Below the pieces are notes generated by a model, which was not told the origin of the DNA, did not search any database, and saw nothing but the letters and a program-made list of their open reading frames with translations. Below, in pieces: positions 8,686 through 18,252 of a DNA stretch of 64,000 nucleotides. Source of the DNA: Ruminococcaceae bacterium KH2T8 (lineage in GTDB: Bacteria > Bacillota > Clostridia > Saccharofermentanales > Saccharofermentanaceae); contig FOIY01000003.1 of assembly GCA_900111435.1 (NCBI GenBank), positions 149,571 to 213,570 on the forward strand, given 5' to 3'. The first letter of the stretch is position 1, and each line of letters starts with the position of its first letter. The position numbers and the translations under genes were made by a program.

Positions 8686-9585
8686 TCACTTAACCATTTC
8701 TTTTAGTATATCGAGATATTCGGCCGCGAGCCTCGACGGTGCGATCTGCGAAGGCTGGATATATCCTATCTGCATATAGTCGTCGATATCGAGAGGGCGC
8801 GCCACGATATTCGGGCCGTTCAGGTCCTCATTGATGACGCCGCTGCAGATCGTATAACCGTGCATACCTACAAGGAAGTTAAAGAGCGTCGCACGATCCC
8901 TGACGATCAGCTCCTTATCACAGTCGAGCGTACTTAATATCTCCTCCGAGAAATAGAATGAGTTATGACTTCCCTGCTCATACGAGAGCCTCGGATAAGG
9001 CTTTAAGTCATCGAGCGTTATCTTCTTATGCTTCGCGAGCGGATTATCCTTACCGAGGAACACATGAGGCTTCGCGGTAAAAAGCGGCGTGAAGATAAGA
9101 TCATTGTCCTTTAACGTCTTTCGAATGACCGTCTCATTGAACTTATTCAGGTAGAGGATACCGACTTCGCTTCGAAGCGTCGCGACGTCATTTATAATGT
9201 CATAGGTCTCGGTCTCCCTCATGTGGAATTCGTACTTCTCGGGATCGAGCTTTCGAAGCAGCTGAACGAAAGCCTCCACCGCGAACGAATAGTGCTGGGA
9301 CGATACGCAGAATCTGATCTTACCTTTCTTTATTCCGTTATATCTTTCGTCAATCAGGTTCGCCTGCTCCAATACCTGCCTGGCATAGCCGAGGAATTCC
9401 TCGCCGTCCTTTGTTATCTCTATACCCTTCTTATTACGGGTAAAGATCGTGATTCCGTATTCCTTTTCGAGTTCCTGTATGGCCGATGTAAGCGACGGCT
9501 GTGACATGAAGAGCTTCTTTGCCGCCTCGGTGATATTACCGGTCTCAGATACCGTAACTACGTAGTTCAGCTGTTTTAAAGTCAT
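8686..9585 (-). CDS. LysR-family regulator, divergent from metE
   Basis: LysR-type transcriptional regulator of 299 residues. It has an N-terminal winged helix-turn-helix (residues 1-60: KQLNYVVTVSETGNITEAAK, then SQPSLTSAIQELE) and a C-terminal two-lobed effector domain (about 90-295). It is divergent from metE-metF across 155 bases, the standard arrangement for a LysR activator of the adjacent operon. That suggests control of methionine synthesis by a pathway intermediate, as MetR does with homocysteine. It should not be named metR without a phylogeny. Confidence 0.85.
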   Translation of the reverse strand: MTLKQLNYVVTVSETGNITEAAKKLFMSQPSLTSAIQELEKEYGITIFTRNKKGIEITKDGEEFLGYARQVLEQANLIDERYNGIKKGKIRFCVSSQHYSFAVEAFVQLLRKLDPEKYEFHMRETETYDIINDVATLRSEVGILYLNKFNETVIRKTLKDNDLIFTPLFTAKPHVFLGKDNPLAKHKKITLDDLKPYPRLSYEQGSHNSFYFSEEILSTLDCDKELIVRDRATLFNFLVGMHGYTICSGVINEDLNGPNIVARPLDIDDYMQIGYIQPSQIAPSRLAAEYLDILKEMVK

Positions 9586-9622
9586 ATGGATCCCCTTAAC
9601 AATTTTCTATATATTAACACCA

Positions 9623-9642
9623 GTTATAGATTTTTCCTATGG
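9623..9642. promoter_or_regulatory. Possible LysR operator in metE promoter region
   Basis: A T-N11-A dyad, TAG-ATTTTTC-CTA (9627-9639), lies midway between the LysR gene and metE, as LysR-type operators usually do. The 155-base gap is too short for a T-box or S-box riboswitch and I see none. A poor -35/-10 pair may lie at about 9664-9692. Confidence 0.35.
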
Positions 9643-9740
9643 ATAAAACACAATTTTAAGTATTTTACCTACCTTACCGATAGGCATAGAGTTAATGTCA
9701 GATCAAAACAACAAAAACATGATTTGTGAGGTAAAGAGAT

Positions 9741-12002
9741 ATGAGTACATCAGTTATAGGTTTTCCGAGGATCGGAAGAGACAGAGAATTAAAGTTCGCA
9801 TCTGAGAAGTTCTTCAAGGGCGAGATCTGCGAGAAGGAATTAAACGAAGTCGCAAAGAGCATCAGAAAGCTCGATCTCGAGAACCAGAAGAATGCAGGCA
9901 TCGAGTTCATCTCCTCTAATGACTTTTCATTCTACGATAACGTTTTGGACACTGCAGTCCTTTTTAACGTTATCCCTCAAAGATATAAGGACTTGGGTCT
10001 TTCCGAGCGCGAGACATATTTCGCAATGGCAAGAGGATATCAGGGCGATAAGGGTAATGTTAAGGCCCTCGCAATGAAGAAGTGGTTCAATACCAACTAC
10101 CACTACCTCGTACCCGAGATCGATGACAATACTGATGTAAAGCTCGTCGGCACAAAGCCCGTAGACGAGCTCAAGGAAGCAGCTTCTTTCGGCATCAAGA
10201 CAAAGACCGCGATCGTAGGTCCCTTCACATTCCTGAAGCTCACGAGATATACAGGAAGCAAGAATATAAATGACTTCGCGGATGCTTTCGTAAATGAGTA
10301 CAAGAAGCTCGTTAACACACTTGCAGCAGAAGGCGCTGAGTGGATCGAATTTGACGAACCCTTCCTCGTTCATGATCTTACTGCTGAAGATATCAAGCTC
10401 TTCGATAAGATCTACGGCGAGATCCTTAATGCAAAGGGTTCCGTTAAGATCCTTCTTCAGACATACTTCGGAGATATAAGAGACATCTATAAGGATGTTG
10501 TCGCTTTGGGATTTGACGGTATCGGTCTTGACTTCATCGAGGGCAAGGAGACTCTTAACCTTGTTAAGTCAAACGGCTTCCCTTCCGATAAGCTCCTCTT
10601 CGCAGGTGTCGTAAACGGTAAGAATATCTGGAAGAATAATTACGAGAAGACACTCCTTCTCTTAGGCGAGATCAAAAATGCCATCGGCGGCGGTGACAAT
10701 ATCGTTATCGGTACATCCTGCTCACTCCTTCACGTTCCTTATACACTTAAGAGTGAGACGAAGCTCTCCGATGACTACAAGAAGCATTTCGCTTTTGCTG
10801 AGGAAAAGCTCCTCGAGCTCGCTGATCTTGATGCACTCGTAAAGACTAACGACAGCAAGATCCTCGAAGCTAACAAGGCACTCTTCACAGGCCGTATCAA
10901 TTCAAGCGACCCCAAGGTTCAGGAGAGAGTCAGAAACATCAAGGATTCCGACTACACAAGACTTCCCGAGTTCGCCGAGAGAGAGAAGATCCAGCACGAG
11001 AGATTCAACCTTCCTCTCTTCCCTACAACGACTATCGGATCATTCCCTCAGACAGCTGATGTCCGTAAGAACAGACAGGACTTCAGAAAGGGCAATATCA
11101 CAAAGGAACAGTATGTAGAATTCAACAAGAAGAAGATCGCTGACTGCATCAAGCTTCAGGAGGAGATCGGTCTCGATGTACTCGTTCACGGTGAGTTCGA
11201 GCGTAACGACATGGTCGAGTACTTCGGCGAGCATCTCGAAGGTTACCTCTTCACAGAGAAGGCATGGGTACAGTCCTACGGTACAAGATGCGTTAAGCCT
11301 CCGTTCATCTGGGGTGACGTATCACGTAAGGAAGCTATCACGGTCGAGTGGTCCAAGTACGCAAAGAGCTGCACGGACAAGGAAGTAAAGGGCATGCTCA
11401 CAGGTCCCGTTACCATCCTCAACTGGTCCTTCCCCAGAGAAGATATCTCCATCAAGGAGAGTACGCTTCAGATAGCTCTCGCTATCCGCGACGAGGTTCT
11501 CGACCTTGAGGCAAACGGCATCAACATCATCCAGATCGACGAAGCAGCTCTCCGTGAAAAGCTCCCTCTTCGTAAGTCCGACTGGTACAGCGAGTATCTC
11601 GACTGGGCTATTCCCGCATTCAGGCTCGTGGCTTCCGGCGTAAAGCCCGAGACTCAGATCCATACACACATGTGCTACAGCGAGTTCACGGACATCATCC
11701 CCGCTATCGACGCAATGGATGCAGACGTTATCACTTTCGAGGCTTCAAGATCCGACCTTCAGATCCTCGATTCCTTGAAGGAGAACAACTTCAAGACAGA
11801 AGTAGGTCCCGGTGTATATGACATCCACAGCCCTCGTGTACCTTCCGTTGAGGAGATCGTATCCGCTCTTACTAAGATGAGAACAAGGATCGAAGACAAG
11901 AAGCTCTGGGTAAATCCCGACTGCGGACTTAAGACAAGAGGCGATGTTGAGACAAAGCAGAGCCTTATCAACCTCGTACAGGCTGCCAAGGAATTAAGAT
12001 GA
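9741..12002 (+). CDS. metE: Cobalamin-independent methionine synthase
   Basis: 5-methyltetrahydropteroyltriglutamate-homocysteine methyltransferase, 753 residues, full length for MetE. It makes methionine from homocysteine without B12. The N-terminal barrel begins with the conserved [14 protein letters not shown] phrase, and the catalytic C-terminal barrel starts near residue 425 ([10 protein letters not shown]). The zinc ligands are visible in [10 protein letters not shown] (His and Cys) and NPDCGLKTR (Cys). A good RBS (GAGGTAAAGAG) precedes the ATG. It overlaps metF by four bases, giving a two-gene operon for methyl supply and transfer, probably controlled by the divergent LysR protein. Confidence 0.97.
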   Translation: MSTSVIGFPRIGRDRELKFASEKFFKGEICEKELNEVAKSIRKLDLENQKNAGIEFISSNDFSFYDNVLDTAVLFNVIPQRYKDLGLSERETYFAMARGYQGDKGNVKALAMKKWFNTNYHYLVPEIDDNTDVKLVGTKPVDELKEAASFGIKTKTAIVGPFTFLKLTRYTGSKNINDFADAFVNEYKKLVNTLAAEGAEWIEFDEPFLVHDLTAEDIKLFDKIYGEILNAKGSVKILLQTYFGDIRDIYKDVVALGFDGIGLDFIEGKETLNLVKSNGFPSDKLLFAGVVNGKNIWKNNYEKTLLLLGEIKNAIGGGDNIVIGTSCSLLHVPYTLKSETKLSDDYKKHFAFAEEKLLELADLDALVKTNDSKILEANKALFTGRINSSDPKVQERVRNIKDSDYTRLPEFAEREKIQHERFNLPLFPTTTIGSFPQTADVRKNRQDFRKGNITKEQYVEFNKKKIADCIKLQEEIGLDVLVHGEFERNDMVEYFGEHLEGYLFTEKAWVQSYGTRCVKPPFIWGDVSRKEAITVEWSKYAKSCTDKEVKGMLTGPVTILNWSFPREDISIKESTLQIALAIRDEVLDLEANGINIIQIDEAALREKLPLRKSDWYSEYLDWAIPAFRLVASGVKPETQIHTHMCYSEFTDIIPAIDAMDADVITFEASRSDLQILDSLKENNFKTEVGPGVYDIHSPRVPSVEEIVSALTKMRTRIEDKKLWVNPDCGLKTRGDVETKQSLINLVQAAKELR

Positions 12003-12859
12003 AGATAACCGATCTTTACAAGACACAGAAGAAGACACTGTCTTTCGAGATATTCCCTCCCAAGAAGGACTCCGAGCTCACCAATATCGATGAGACGCTG
12101 TCCATCTTGAGCGGGCTTCATCCCGACTTCATAAGCGTGACGTTCGGTACGGGTGAGGTTTCCGATCCCGACCGCACGATCAGCCTTGCAAAGAAGATAA
12201 AGGATGAGTACAAGGTAGAACCCGTCGTCCATCTCACATGTCTTCACTACGACAAGAACGAGATAGACCATCTCGCTGACCACCTTCGCGAAGAAGGCAT
12301 CGAGAACATCCTCGCTCTAAGGGGTGATCGTAATTCAAAGATTCCCGACAAGAATGAGTTCAAGCATTCGACAGACCTTATCTCATATCTCAAGACCAAG
12401 TATGATTTCTGCCTCTTGGGCGCATGCTATCCCGAGTGTCATCCCGAATCACGCGACAAGGTAACCGACCTTCTGAACCTCAAGTCGAAAGTTGATTCAG
12501 GCGCAGAGGTACTGCTCTCACAGCTCTTCTTCGACAATAAGACTTTCTATGACTTCAGGGAAAAGTGCAGGATCGCGGATATAAATACCCCCGTGATTCC
12601 CGGCATCATGCCTGTGATCAATGCCTCGCAGATAAAGAGGATGATCTCACTTTGTAATGCGTCTTTCCCGCTTCGTTTTCGGAAGATAATCGACCGCTAT
12701 GAAGACAATAAGGAAGCTCTCTTTGACGCAGGCCTTTCCTACGCTCTCACGCAGATAATCGACCTGCTCGTTAACGACACCGACGGCATTCACCTCTACA
12801 CGATGAATAACCCGATAGTGGCAAGAAGGATCTGTGAAGGTATCAAGAACATCGTCTGA
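11999..12859 (+). CDS. metF: Methylenetetrahydrofolate reductase
   Basis: FAD-dependent 5,10-methylenetetrahydrofolate reductase, 286 residues, a TIM barrel. It makes 5-methyl-THF, the methyl donor used by MetE. Family phrases visible are FEIFPPKK at residues 16-23 (catalytic Glu), [13 protein letters not shown] and [13 protein letters not shown]. Its ATG overlaps the metE stop (ATGA), so translation is coupled. A bidirectional terminator follows at 12893-12919. No MetV-like partner gene lies nearby, so this looks like the stand-alone biosynthetic type. Confidence 0.95.
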   Translation: MKITDLYKTQKKTLSFEIFPPKKDSELTNIDETLSILSGLHPDFISVTFGTGEVSDPDRTISLAKKIKDEYKVEPVVHLTCLHYDKNEIDHLADHLREEGIENILALRGDRNSKIPDKNEFKHSTDLISYLKTKYDFCLLGACYPECHPESRDKVTDLLNLKSKVDSGAEVLLSQLFFDNKTFYDFREKCRIADINTPVIPGIMPVINASQIKRMISLCNASFPLRFRKIIDRYEDNKEALFDAGLSYALTQIIDLLVNDTDGIHLYTMNNPIVARRICEGIKNIV

Positions 12860-12887
12860 GACAACACCTTAGCCGACACATAAACTC

Positions 12888-12926
12888 AAAAACAGCGGCG
12901 GAATGAACTACCGTCGCTGCATTTAT
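12888..12926. terminator. Bidirectional intrinsic terminator
   Basis: 9-bp stem CAGCGGCGG (12893-12901) with CCGTCGCTG (12911-12919), one G-T pair. T-rich sequence lies on both sides (ATTTATTT on plus; TTTTTGAG on minus), so it ends both metEF and the convergent lipoprotein gene. Confidence 0.8.
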
Positions 12927-12949
12927 TTGTTCCTGATCTTCCGAAAGCC

Positions 12950-14002
12950 TTAGGCCGGTGTTTCATATTCCGACCGAGTGATCATGTCCGTTATCTCTGT
13001 TATCTCGGCTTCGATATCCACGTCCTGATCTGTCGGGAAGCGGAACTCACCGCTCGCGGTATAAGTTGTATCCTCATCACCGAAATGGAACGCATAGACT
13101 ACGACTACCTTATCTTCGTACCAAATGGTCATATAGTATACGGTCGTATCCTGACCGCCCAGATCAACATTGAACCACCTGATCTCGTTCTCTACACCGC
13201 CCTGATCAAAAACCTGAGACATACCCTCCATAACAGTAAGCGAAGAATTCTGAACATATGTCGACTGACAATCATACTGACCGACATACTGAATGCTGAA
13301 GTTCGCCTCGTACTCATCCGAATAAAAGTCTCCGACCTCTGTGAGAACTTCATATTCATATGTGATATCAGGCTCTTCACCTTCTTCACCGATCTCGACC
13401 GTCTGGCTGGGATCAAGAACCTCGAATCGGTCATCCACCGTGATGTCAAGATCCGTCCCCGGGAAATGATACGTATCATGATCAGTGATCCTGAAATCAG
13501 ACACATCAGCTATCGTAGGATCAGGCGTGCGCAATATATCGCACTTAGCCGTGACTATCTCATTACCATACTCATCCGTAACTGCGATCACCAGATGTCC
13601 CTCGAAGAATCTGTTATCGTCAAAGATATTGACGGATATCTCCGTAGACTCGGAAAGCTCGACATTCTCTTCACGCGCGATCTCCTGATCATCGATCGTA
13701 GCGACATAATTATAGTGCCACGTCCTCTCACCTGCTCCGGAATAAAATGATATTCCCAGATCGATCTTTGTTACATCTTCATACTGATTATCGACAATGT
13801 TATAAGCATCGCCCCTGAAGTTCATACCCATCAGATAATCAGAGAGTAATTCGTCAGGCATTGTAGATTCTGTTACCTCAACTTCCTCGTCTTCCTGATC
13901 ATCAGTATCGGTTTTCTTTCCGCATGCCGTACTGGTCATCATAAGAATTGCCGTGATCAAAACACAGGCAGCCAACCTGCCGGCTAACAATTTTCTCTTC
14001 AT
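12950..14002 (-). CDS. Secreted lipoprotein, unknown function
   Basis: 350-residue lipoprotein. The signal peptide ends in a lipobox (STAC, Cys at about residue 27), followed by an acidic linker rich in Asp, Glu and Thr. The mature part has two beta-rich regions (about 60-165 and 170-345) with no catalytic motif I recognise. It is anchored on the outer face of the membrane. The gene lies 15 bases after a second, smaller lipoprotein gene on the same strand, so the two are probably one operon. It could be a substrate-binding or envelope-stress protein. Confidence 0.7.
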   Translation of the reverse strand: MKRKLLAGRLAACVLITAILMMTSTACGKKTDTDDQEDEEVEVTESTMPDELLSDYLMGMNFRGDAYNIVDNQYEDVTKIDLGISFYSGAGERTWHYNYVATIDDQEIAREENVELSESTEISVNIFDDNRFFEGHLVIAVTDEYGNEIVTAKCDILRTPDPTIADVSDFRITDHDTYHFPGTDLDITVDDRFEVLDPSQTVEIGEEGEEPDITYEYEVLTEVGDFYSDEYEANFSIQYVGQYDCQSTYVQNSSLTVMEGMSQVFDQGGVENEIRWFNVDLGGQDTTVYYMTIWYEDKVVVVYAFHFGDEDTTYTASGEFRFPTDQDVDIEAEITEITDMITRSEYETPA

Positions 14003-14017
14003 ATCATCTTCACCCTA

Positions 14018-14443
14018 TCACTGTGCTTCAAACGTCATAGAAACATCGCCGCTTTCCGATGTCATCGTCAGCGTGTTATCTTCTATCGTTGCATTCCAAA
14101 CCGATGCAATACTGCTGCCGTCTGCAGAGTAGAACTCGATCGTATACATCCCGTCGCCCTCATCAGTAACTACACCATGTCTTTCTTTACCGTTTAACTT
14201 CATCGTGCAGTTCCCGAAATCATCACATGTAAACCTGGGATCATCTTTTTGAGTGATCAATCTTACGAGCCACGGATCCTCACGAAGATCGGTAGTGCCG
14301 TTCTTCCCCGTAGTGATAATGATGATCTTCCAATCGGAAGTCATATCGATAACTCTATCTTCCGAAGACTTCGAAGAACTGCAACCGCAAAATGAAAACA
14401 GCATCGCCAAAATAAGGGCGATAACCCCCAACAACTTTCTCAT
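14018..14443 (-). CDS. Small secreted lipoprotein
   Basis: 141 residues from the ATG at 14443, chosen for its GGGGAGGA ribosome binding site; a longer reading from 14467 lacks one. The signal peptide ends in FCGC with a Ser-rich stretch after the lipid-bearing Cys. The mature part is about 115 residues of beta-type sequence, ending in a Thr-rich strand pair. Its composition suggests a lipocalin-like or immunoglobulin-like small fold, but no family is recognised. It is first gene of a two-lipoprotein operon with 12950-14002. Confidence 0.7.
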   Translation of the reverse strand: MRKLLGVIALILAMLFSFCGCSSSKSSEDRVIDMTSDWKIIIITTGKNGTTDLREDPWLVRLITQKDDPRFTCDDFGNCTMKLNGKERHGVVTDEGDGMYTIEFYSADGSSIASVWNATIEDNTLTMTSESGDVSMTFEAQ

Positions 14444-14529
14444 ATAACTATCCTCCCCTATAACCATGACCGCCGATCGGTCATAACGATCTGATTATAC
14501 CACCATCGGGATTTTCGCAAAAGATTTTT

Positions 14530-14640
14530 AGGATGAACGAATGCTTTCGCGAAGCAACATACAGAATTCGTATTTTTTGTCGTGTAAAATACAAATCTGA
14601 CGACAGATTTTACGAAATTTCAATCAAGCTTAGCGAAAAC
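14530..14640. repeat. Palindrome-rich intergenic segment
   Basis: Nested inverted repeats: GCTTTCGCGAAGC (hairpin), GTATTTT (about 14570) with AAAATAC (about 14586), and AAATCTG-N4-CAGATTT (about 14593-14610) flanked by TTTTAC and GTAAAA. No reading frame is credible. It follows the end of the RelA-domain gene on the minus strand and may act as its terminator, but there is no T-run directly after the stem. Compare 1-100, 18416-18537 and 34790-34915. Confidence 0.45.
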
Positions 14641-14652
14641 CGTCGGCCGCCG

Positions 14653-15633
14653 TCAGATCAGATCGTTCTGGAACCTCGACAGATGCTCGTAAGGCAGGAT
14701 GAGCCTGCCCCTGTAAAGTCCGCATCCGTCATTTACGAGACTGTTATCCACCGCTCCGAACATATTGACGTCGACTTTACTGAGGTCAAGGCCCTGAAGC
14801 CTCATTCCCCTTTCGTACGCGTCGTCAAAGAAGACATTCTCACCTAAGGGGATCGCATCTCTTCTGGCACGCTCATTCTCCTGACGCTTCTCGTAACCCA
14901 GATGATTCGCGGGTCCGATCTCAGCTATGTCATCCATCTCCTTTGTCCTGAGCTGCACCTCGATATTGCTCCTTGATGCATTGTCGAAGAAAGATATGTG
15001 AAGCGACTGATATCCGTACGGTGTCGGGCGCTCTATATAGTCCCTGTAGTATGCCTTACACTTATCGTCGATCGCACTGCTGTGATGATCCTTACCCGAC
15101 AGCTCCGGCTCGAATCCGCGCATCTCAAGGAAGTCAGGGAGCGCATTGGCGATCTCGTAAAGATACTTAAGCTCGAGCGCTCTCTTATCGTCACCTGGCT
15201 TTAAGTGACAAGAAGGAAGCGAGATAACGATCCTGTAGGCAATCAGATCCTTGATCCTGCTGATCTGATTCTTGATCTCCGTCTCATTCGGATATGTGCC
15301 GTGCATTTTATAGTAGTCGTAAATGAACTCGACGATATTGCCGTTGATCTTCTCCTCAAGCCTTATAAGAGACTTGATCCTGCCCTTAAAAGTAAAGGCC
15401 AGGAAAGGATAGTGATCCGCCATATATTTATAGAATTCTCGGATCTGCTGCGACTGTGAAGTCAGGAAGTCGTTATGCTCAAGAAGCTCGATCATCTGCA
15501 GCAGGCAATTGCTGTGCGCGAGGTCGATACCGTTATCGTTCTTTATGGCTGATTCCTTAAGGTCCTGCGAATAGATATGAAGTATCTTTACTACGGTATT
15601 TCCGTCATAGAGGTAGTCATTAAGTGACAACAT
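14653..15633 (-). CDS. RelA/SpoT-domain protein, possible (p)ppGpp synthetase
   Basis: 326 residues from the ATG at 15633 (AAGGAG lies about 14 bases upstream); a GTG at 15684 would add 17 residues. A helical N-terminal part (about 1-80) precedes a RelA/SpoT nucleotidyltransferase domain (about 80-270). Family motifs are intact: GRIKSLIRLEEKI, the KDLIAYRI aspartate, YGYQSLH and the IEVQLRT glutamate, then AEIGPANHLGYEK. There is no HD hydrolase, TGS or ACT domain, so it is not the long RSH enzyme. The N-terminal extension and long C-terminal tail are unlike RelP or RelQ. It could be an alarmone synthetase or a toxic nucleotide-modifying relative. Confidence 0.7.
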   Translation of the reverse strand: MLSLNDYLYDGNTVVKILHIYSQDLKESAIKNDNGIDLAHSNCLLQMIELLEHNDFLTSQSQQIREFYKYMADHYPFLAFTFKGRIKSLIRLEEKINGNIVEFIYDYYKMHGTYPNETEIKNQISRIKDLIAYRIVISLPSCHLKPGDDKRALELKYLYEIANALPDFLEMRGFEPELSGKDHHSSAIDDKCKAYYRDYIERPTPYGYQSLHISFFDNASRSNIEVQLRTKEMDDIAEIGPANHLGYEKRQENERARRDAIPLGENVFFDDAYERGMRLQGLDLSKVDVNMFGAVDNSLVNDGCGLYRGRLILPYEHLSRFQNDLI

Positions 15634-15708
15634 ATTTGTTTTTTCGAATCTCCTTGATCTGTCTTTTTCTTCGGTTGCGAGCACTGCTGCTCATCCCTGA
15701 AACTCCGG

Positions 15709-15756
15709 GCAATAAAAAAAGCAAAGGTCGCCTGCATTTAACAAGCGCCTTTGCTT
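15709..15756 (-). terminator. Intrinsic terminator
   Basis: GCAAAGG-T-CGC (15721-15731) pairs with GCGCCTTTGC (15745-15754) with one bulge. On the minus strand seven T residues follow (complement of 15714-15720). It ends the zinc-ribbon membrane protein gene. Confidence 0.8.
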
Positions 15757-15792
15757 ACCTTTTTATGATAACACAAATCGATCGGCAGGTCA

Positions 15793-16572
15793 TCAATAGA
15801 GACGTCTGCCGCAGCTTTCGCATTTACCGTTAAAGTGTTTTTGCAGACGGCTGCCGCACATCGGGCATCTGAAGGCACCTGTTAAACCTCCGTATACCAG
15901 CAATATCGGTATCATGAGCATTGCGATGTACAAACCTCCCATCGATACCTGAATATTTTCGAGGAGTCTGCCCAATCCGAAAACTGCTAAGGACAAGATA
16001 CTGAAGATCATTACTAGGATCTTTACCCTGCCCCTTGCCTTCATAAATTTCAGGATCTTGGCTTTGTCATATTCATCGTACTGACTTTCGTAAAGAGCAG
16101 CATGTATTGCATCCGCCTCAAGATTTGATCCGTATGTCGTATACAATCGATATTTGAGATTTTCGCCCGTCATGCAATCGCATTTGGAATACTTAGCGAT
16201 GATCTTTCCGCAGAACGGACACCAGAACGCACGATAAACAATTCCGTATCCGATCGCGCTGATAAACGAAGCGATCATGAGGTAACCGAGCATATGCACA
16301 AGATTGATCGACGGCAAAAACGTATCAAGGCACAGGAAGATCAAAGGTACAAATGCTGTTGCAATGAGCCAGATGAAAGTAACCTTTCTGTGGAACTTAA
16401 ATTTGTGATACTTAGCGCTCATAGGATTTTGTATCAATGGCGGTATATCTGTCTTCTTGCGTGCCGTTTCCGACCTCTCGGGTGACACCATCGGAACTTC
16501 TTCCATACAAAAAGGGCAGAAGTCCTGACCTTCCTCGATCATCTGCCCACAATGCGGACAATTAAATTTCAT
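15793..16572 (-). CDS. Double zinc-ribbon membrane protein
   Basis: 259 residues from the ATG at 16572 (RBS GAGGGAG). It begins directly with a zinc ribbon (MKFNCPHCGQ, then CPFCMEE). Two membrane helices follow near 75-125, then a second Cys cluster (FWCPFCGK with CDCM), a cytoplasmic helical part, two further helices near 185-225, and a C-terminal ribbon (RCPMCGS and CESCGRR). So three zinc-binding sites alternate with membrane pairs. Much longer readings on this strand run over the divergent GGDEF gene and are not real. Function unknown; not closely related to the 3547/5627 paralogues beyond the general plan. Confidence 0.75.
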   Translation of the reverse strand: MKFNCPHCGQMIEEGQDFCPFCMEEVPMVSPERSETARKKTDIPPLIQNPMSAKYHKFKFHRKVTFIWLIATAFVPLIFLCLDTFLPSINLVHMLGYLMIASFISAIGYGIVYRAFWCPFCGKIIAKYSKCDCMTGENLKYRLYTTYGSNLEADAIHAALYESQYDEYDKAKILKFMKARGRVKILVMIFSILSLAVFGLGRLLENIQVSMGGLYIAMLMIPILLVYGGLTGAFRCPMCGSRLQKHFNGKCESCGRRLY

Positions 16573-16712
16573 ACTCTTTCTCCCTCTTCCGTTCGGCCCG
16601 TACAGAGCCTTCGAAATGCGACTTGCCGTCGCATAACTTTCCAACCGAAGATATTTTACCATAATTTCGGATTTTCGATACGATGACTGCTCACGAAATG
16701 TTAATAGTCTGT

Positions 16713-16743
16713 TTGATTTCTCGTGATCTTGTGAGAATATAAT
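16713..16743 (+). promoter_or_regulatory. Putative promoter of GGDEF gene
   Basis: TATAAT at 16738-16743, with TTGATT 19 bases upstream (16713-16718). The spacing is long, so only the -10 is convincing. Confidence 0.4.
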
Positions 16744-16782
16744 GATAGTGTGGAGCGATATGAATATCGGGAGGTACACCGC

Positions 16783-18177
16783 ATGATCAACTTCGATGAC
16801 ATCCTTAAGAACTACAAGACGAAGACATGTATCCTTTCCGTTGAGAAACTCGATGACGGGACCTACGGAAACATCAAGGTCGTAGCCGGCAATCAGGCTC
16901 ACGCAGACGACATCGCAGGTATAACGGGTCATCCTTTCGTCCCCGGCTGTCCTTATGAGATGTGCTTTCCCAAGGATATGAACTTCGAAGACTTCGCAAC
17001 CAGATGCGCTTGGGGCGGTCAGCCTCTCCACACTTACGTTAATCTCTATCAGATGGGACTGTGGCTCAATATGTTCATGATCCCGTTCTTCTCGGATGAA
17101 CCGAATATCGGATACTGCATCTACTCCTATGACGTAGCACCCAGAGTCGACGAGGATAAGATGGCGGACCTTTCGGGCGACACTGCATCGAAAGTCCTCA
17201 CCACCTGCATCAAGTTCAGAGGCAGCACCGATTTCCTCGTTACGGTCAACGAAATCATAAGCGACATCCGCGATATCTGCGAAGCCGACCACTGCGCGAT
17301 CATCCTGCTCGATAGAGACGAAAAGATGTGCCGCGTAATGGGAGAGTCGATGAGAGAAGGATCCGGTTACGAATCCATAAGCAATTTCTTCAGCCCTGAA
17401 TTCTACGATATGGTCCTCAACTGGGAGAATACTCTTCAAGGCAGTACATGTATCATCATAAAGAACGAGCAGGATATGGAAGAGATCAAGAAGCGTGATC
17501 CCGTATGGCACGAATCACTCGTTTCGGCAGGCGTCGAAAGCCTTGTCCTCTTCCCTCTCAAGCACGGCACCAAACTGCTCGGTTATATATGGGCACTTAA
17601 CTTCAACACTGAAAACACCGTTGCCATCAAGGAGACACTCGAGCTCACATCGTTCTTCGTAGGATCGGAAGTTGCTAACTACCTCCTTGTTAAGAGAATG
17701 GAGATCCTAAGCTCGATCGACCTTCTGACCGGCACCAAGAACCGTAATATCATGAACAACAGGATCGACAGGATCATCTCAGGCAAAGATGTCCTCAAGG
17801 AACCCTATGCCGTCATCTTCGCCGATCTTAACGGACTTAAGAGAGTCAACGATACCGAAGGTCATAACAAAGGTGACGATATGCTCAGGGATGCAGCCGC
17901 GCTGATCCAGAGTGTATTCTTCGACAGCGAAGTATACCGTGCCGGAGGCGATGAGTTCATGGTCATCGCGACCGACATGACACCCAATATCCTGAGTACG
18001 AGAATATCCGATCTTCGCGACAGAGCCGACAAGACAGATAACGTCAGGCTCGCGATCGGTGCCGTCTGCAGCAGTGACGAGCCGAACATCTTAAAGGCCA
18101 TGAGGATCGCCGATCAGTTCATGTACGCCGATAAGGACAGATTCTATAAGGCACACCCCGAACTTAAGTACCGCTGA
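16783..18177 (+). CDS. GAF-GGDEF diguanylate cyclase
   Basis: 464 residues from the ATG at 16783 (GGGAGG upstream), cytoplasmic with no membrane segment. It has three parts: an N-terminal domain I do not recognise (about 1-130, rich in aromatic, Gly and Cys residues), a GAF-like sensory domain (about 135-295), and a C-terminal GGDEF domain (about 305-460) with an intact AGGDEF active site and the upstream FADLNGLKRVND metal-binding Asp. There is no RxxD inhibitory site five residues before the active site, so product feedback at that site is unlikely. It is a soluble c-di-GMP synthase; the EAL protein at 31216 could oppose it. Confidence 0.85.
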   Translation: MINFDDILKNYKTKTCILSVEKLDDGTYGNIKVVAGNQAHADDIAGITGHPFVPGCPYEMCFPKDMNFEDFATRCAWGGQPLHTYVNLYQMGLWLNMFMIPFFSDEPNIGYCIYSYDVAPRVDEDKMADLSGDTASKVLTTCIKFRGSTDFLVTVNEIISDIRDICEADHCAIILLDRDEKMCRVMGESMREGSGYESISNFFSPEFYDMVLNWENTLQGSTCIIIKNEQDMEEIKKRDPVWHESLVSAGVESLVLFPLKHGTKLLGYIWALNFNTENTVAIKETLELTSFFVGSEVANYLLVKRMEILSSIDLLTGTKNRNIMNNRIDRIISGKDVLKEPYAVIFADLNGLKRVNDTEGHNKGDDMLRDAAALIQSVFFDSEVYRAGGDEFMVIATDMTPNILSTRISDLRDRADKTDNVRLAIGAVCSSDEPNILKAMRIADQFMYADKDRFYKAHPELKYR

Positions 18178-18207
18178 GGCACTACGGCATCGACACATTC
18201 TTTGCAC

Positions 18208-18236
18208 TTGTCATAACAGGTCAAATCAAGTATAAT
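18208..18236 (+). promoter_or_regulatory. tRNA-Val promoter
   Basis: TTGTCA (18208-18213), 17-base spacer, TATAAT (18231-18236). The tRNA starts 16 bases downstream. Confidence 0.8.
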
Positions 18237-18252
18237 AACCACCGTTGACTTC

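Noticed and set aside
9586..9740. T-box or S-box riboswitch before metE
   Set aside because: The gap is 155 bases, contains the divergent LysR promoter, and shows no long leader hairpins or terminator.
12950..14443. Calling the two lipoproteins ABC substrate-binding proteins
   Set aside because: They lack the two-lobed binding fold pattern and no transporter genes adjoin them.
16573..17511. Long upstream extension of the zinc-ribbon frame on the minus strand
   Set aside because: It runs antisense to the GGDEF gene, while a good RBS and a zinc-ribbon start lie at 16572.
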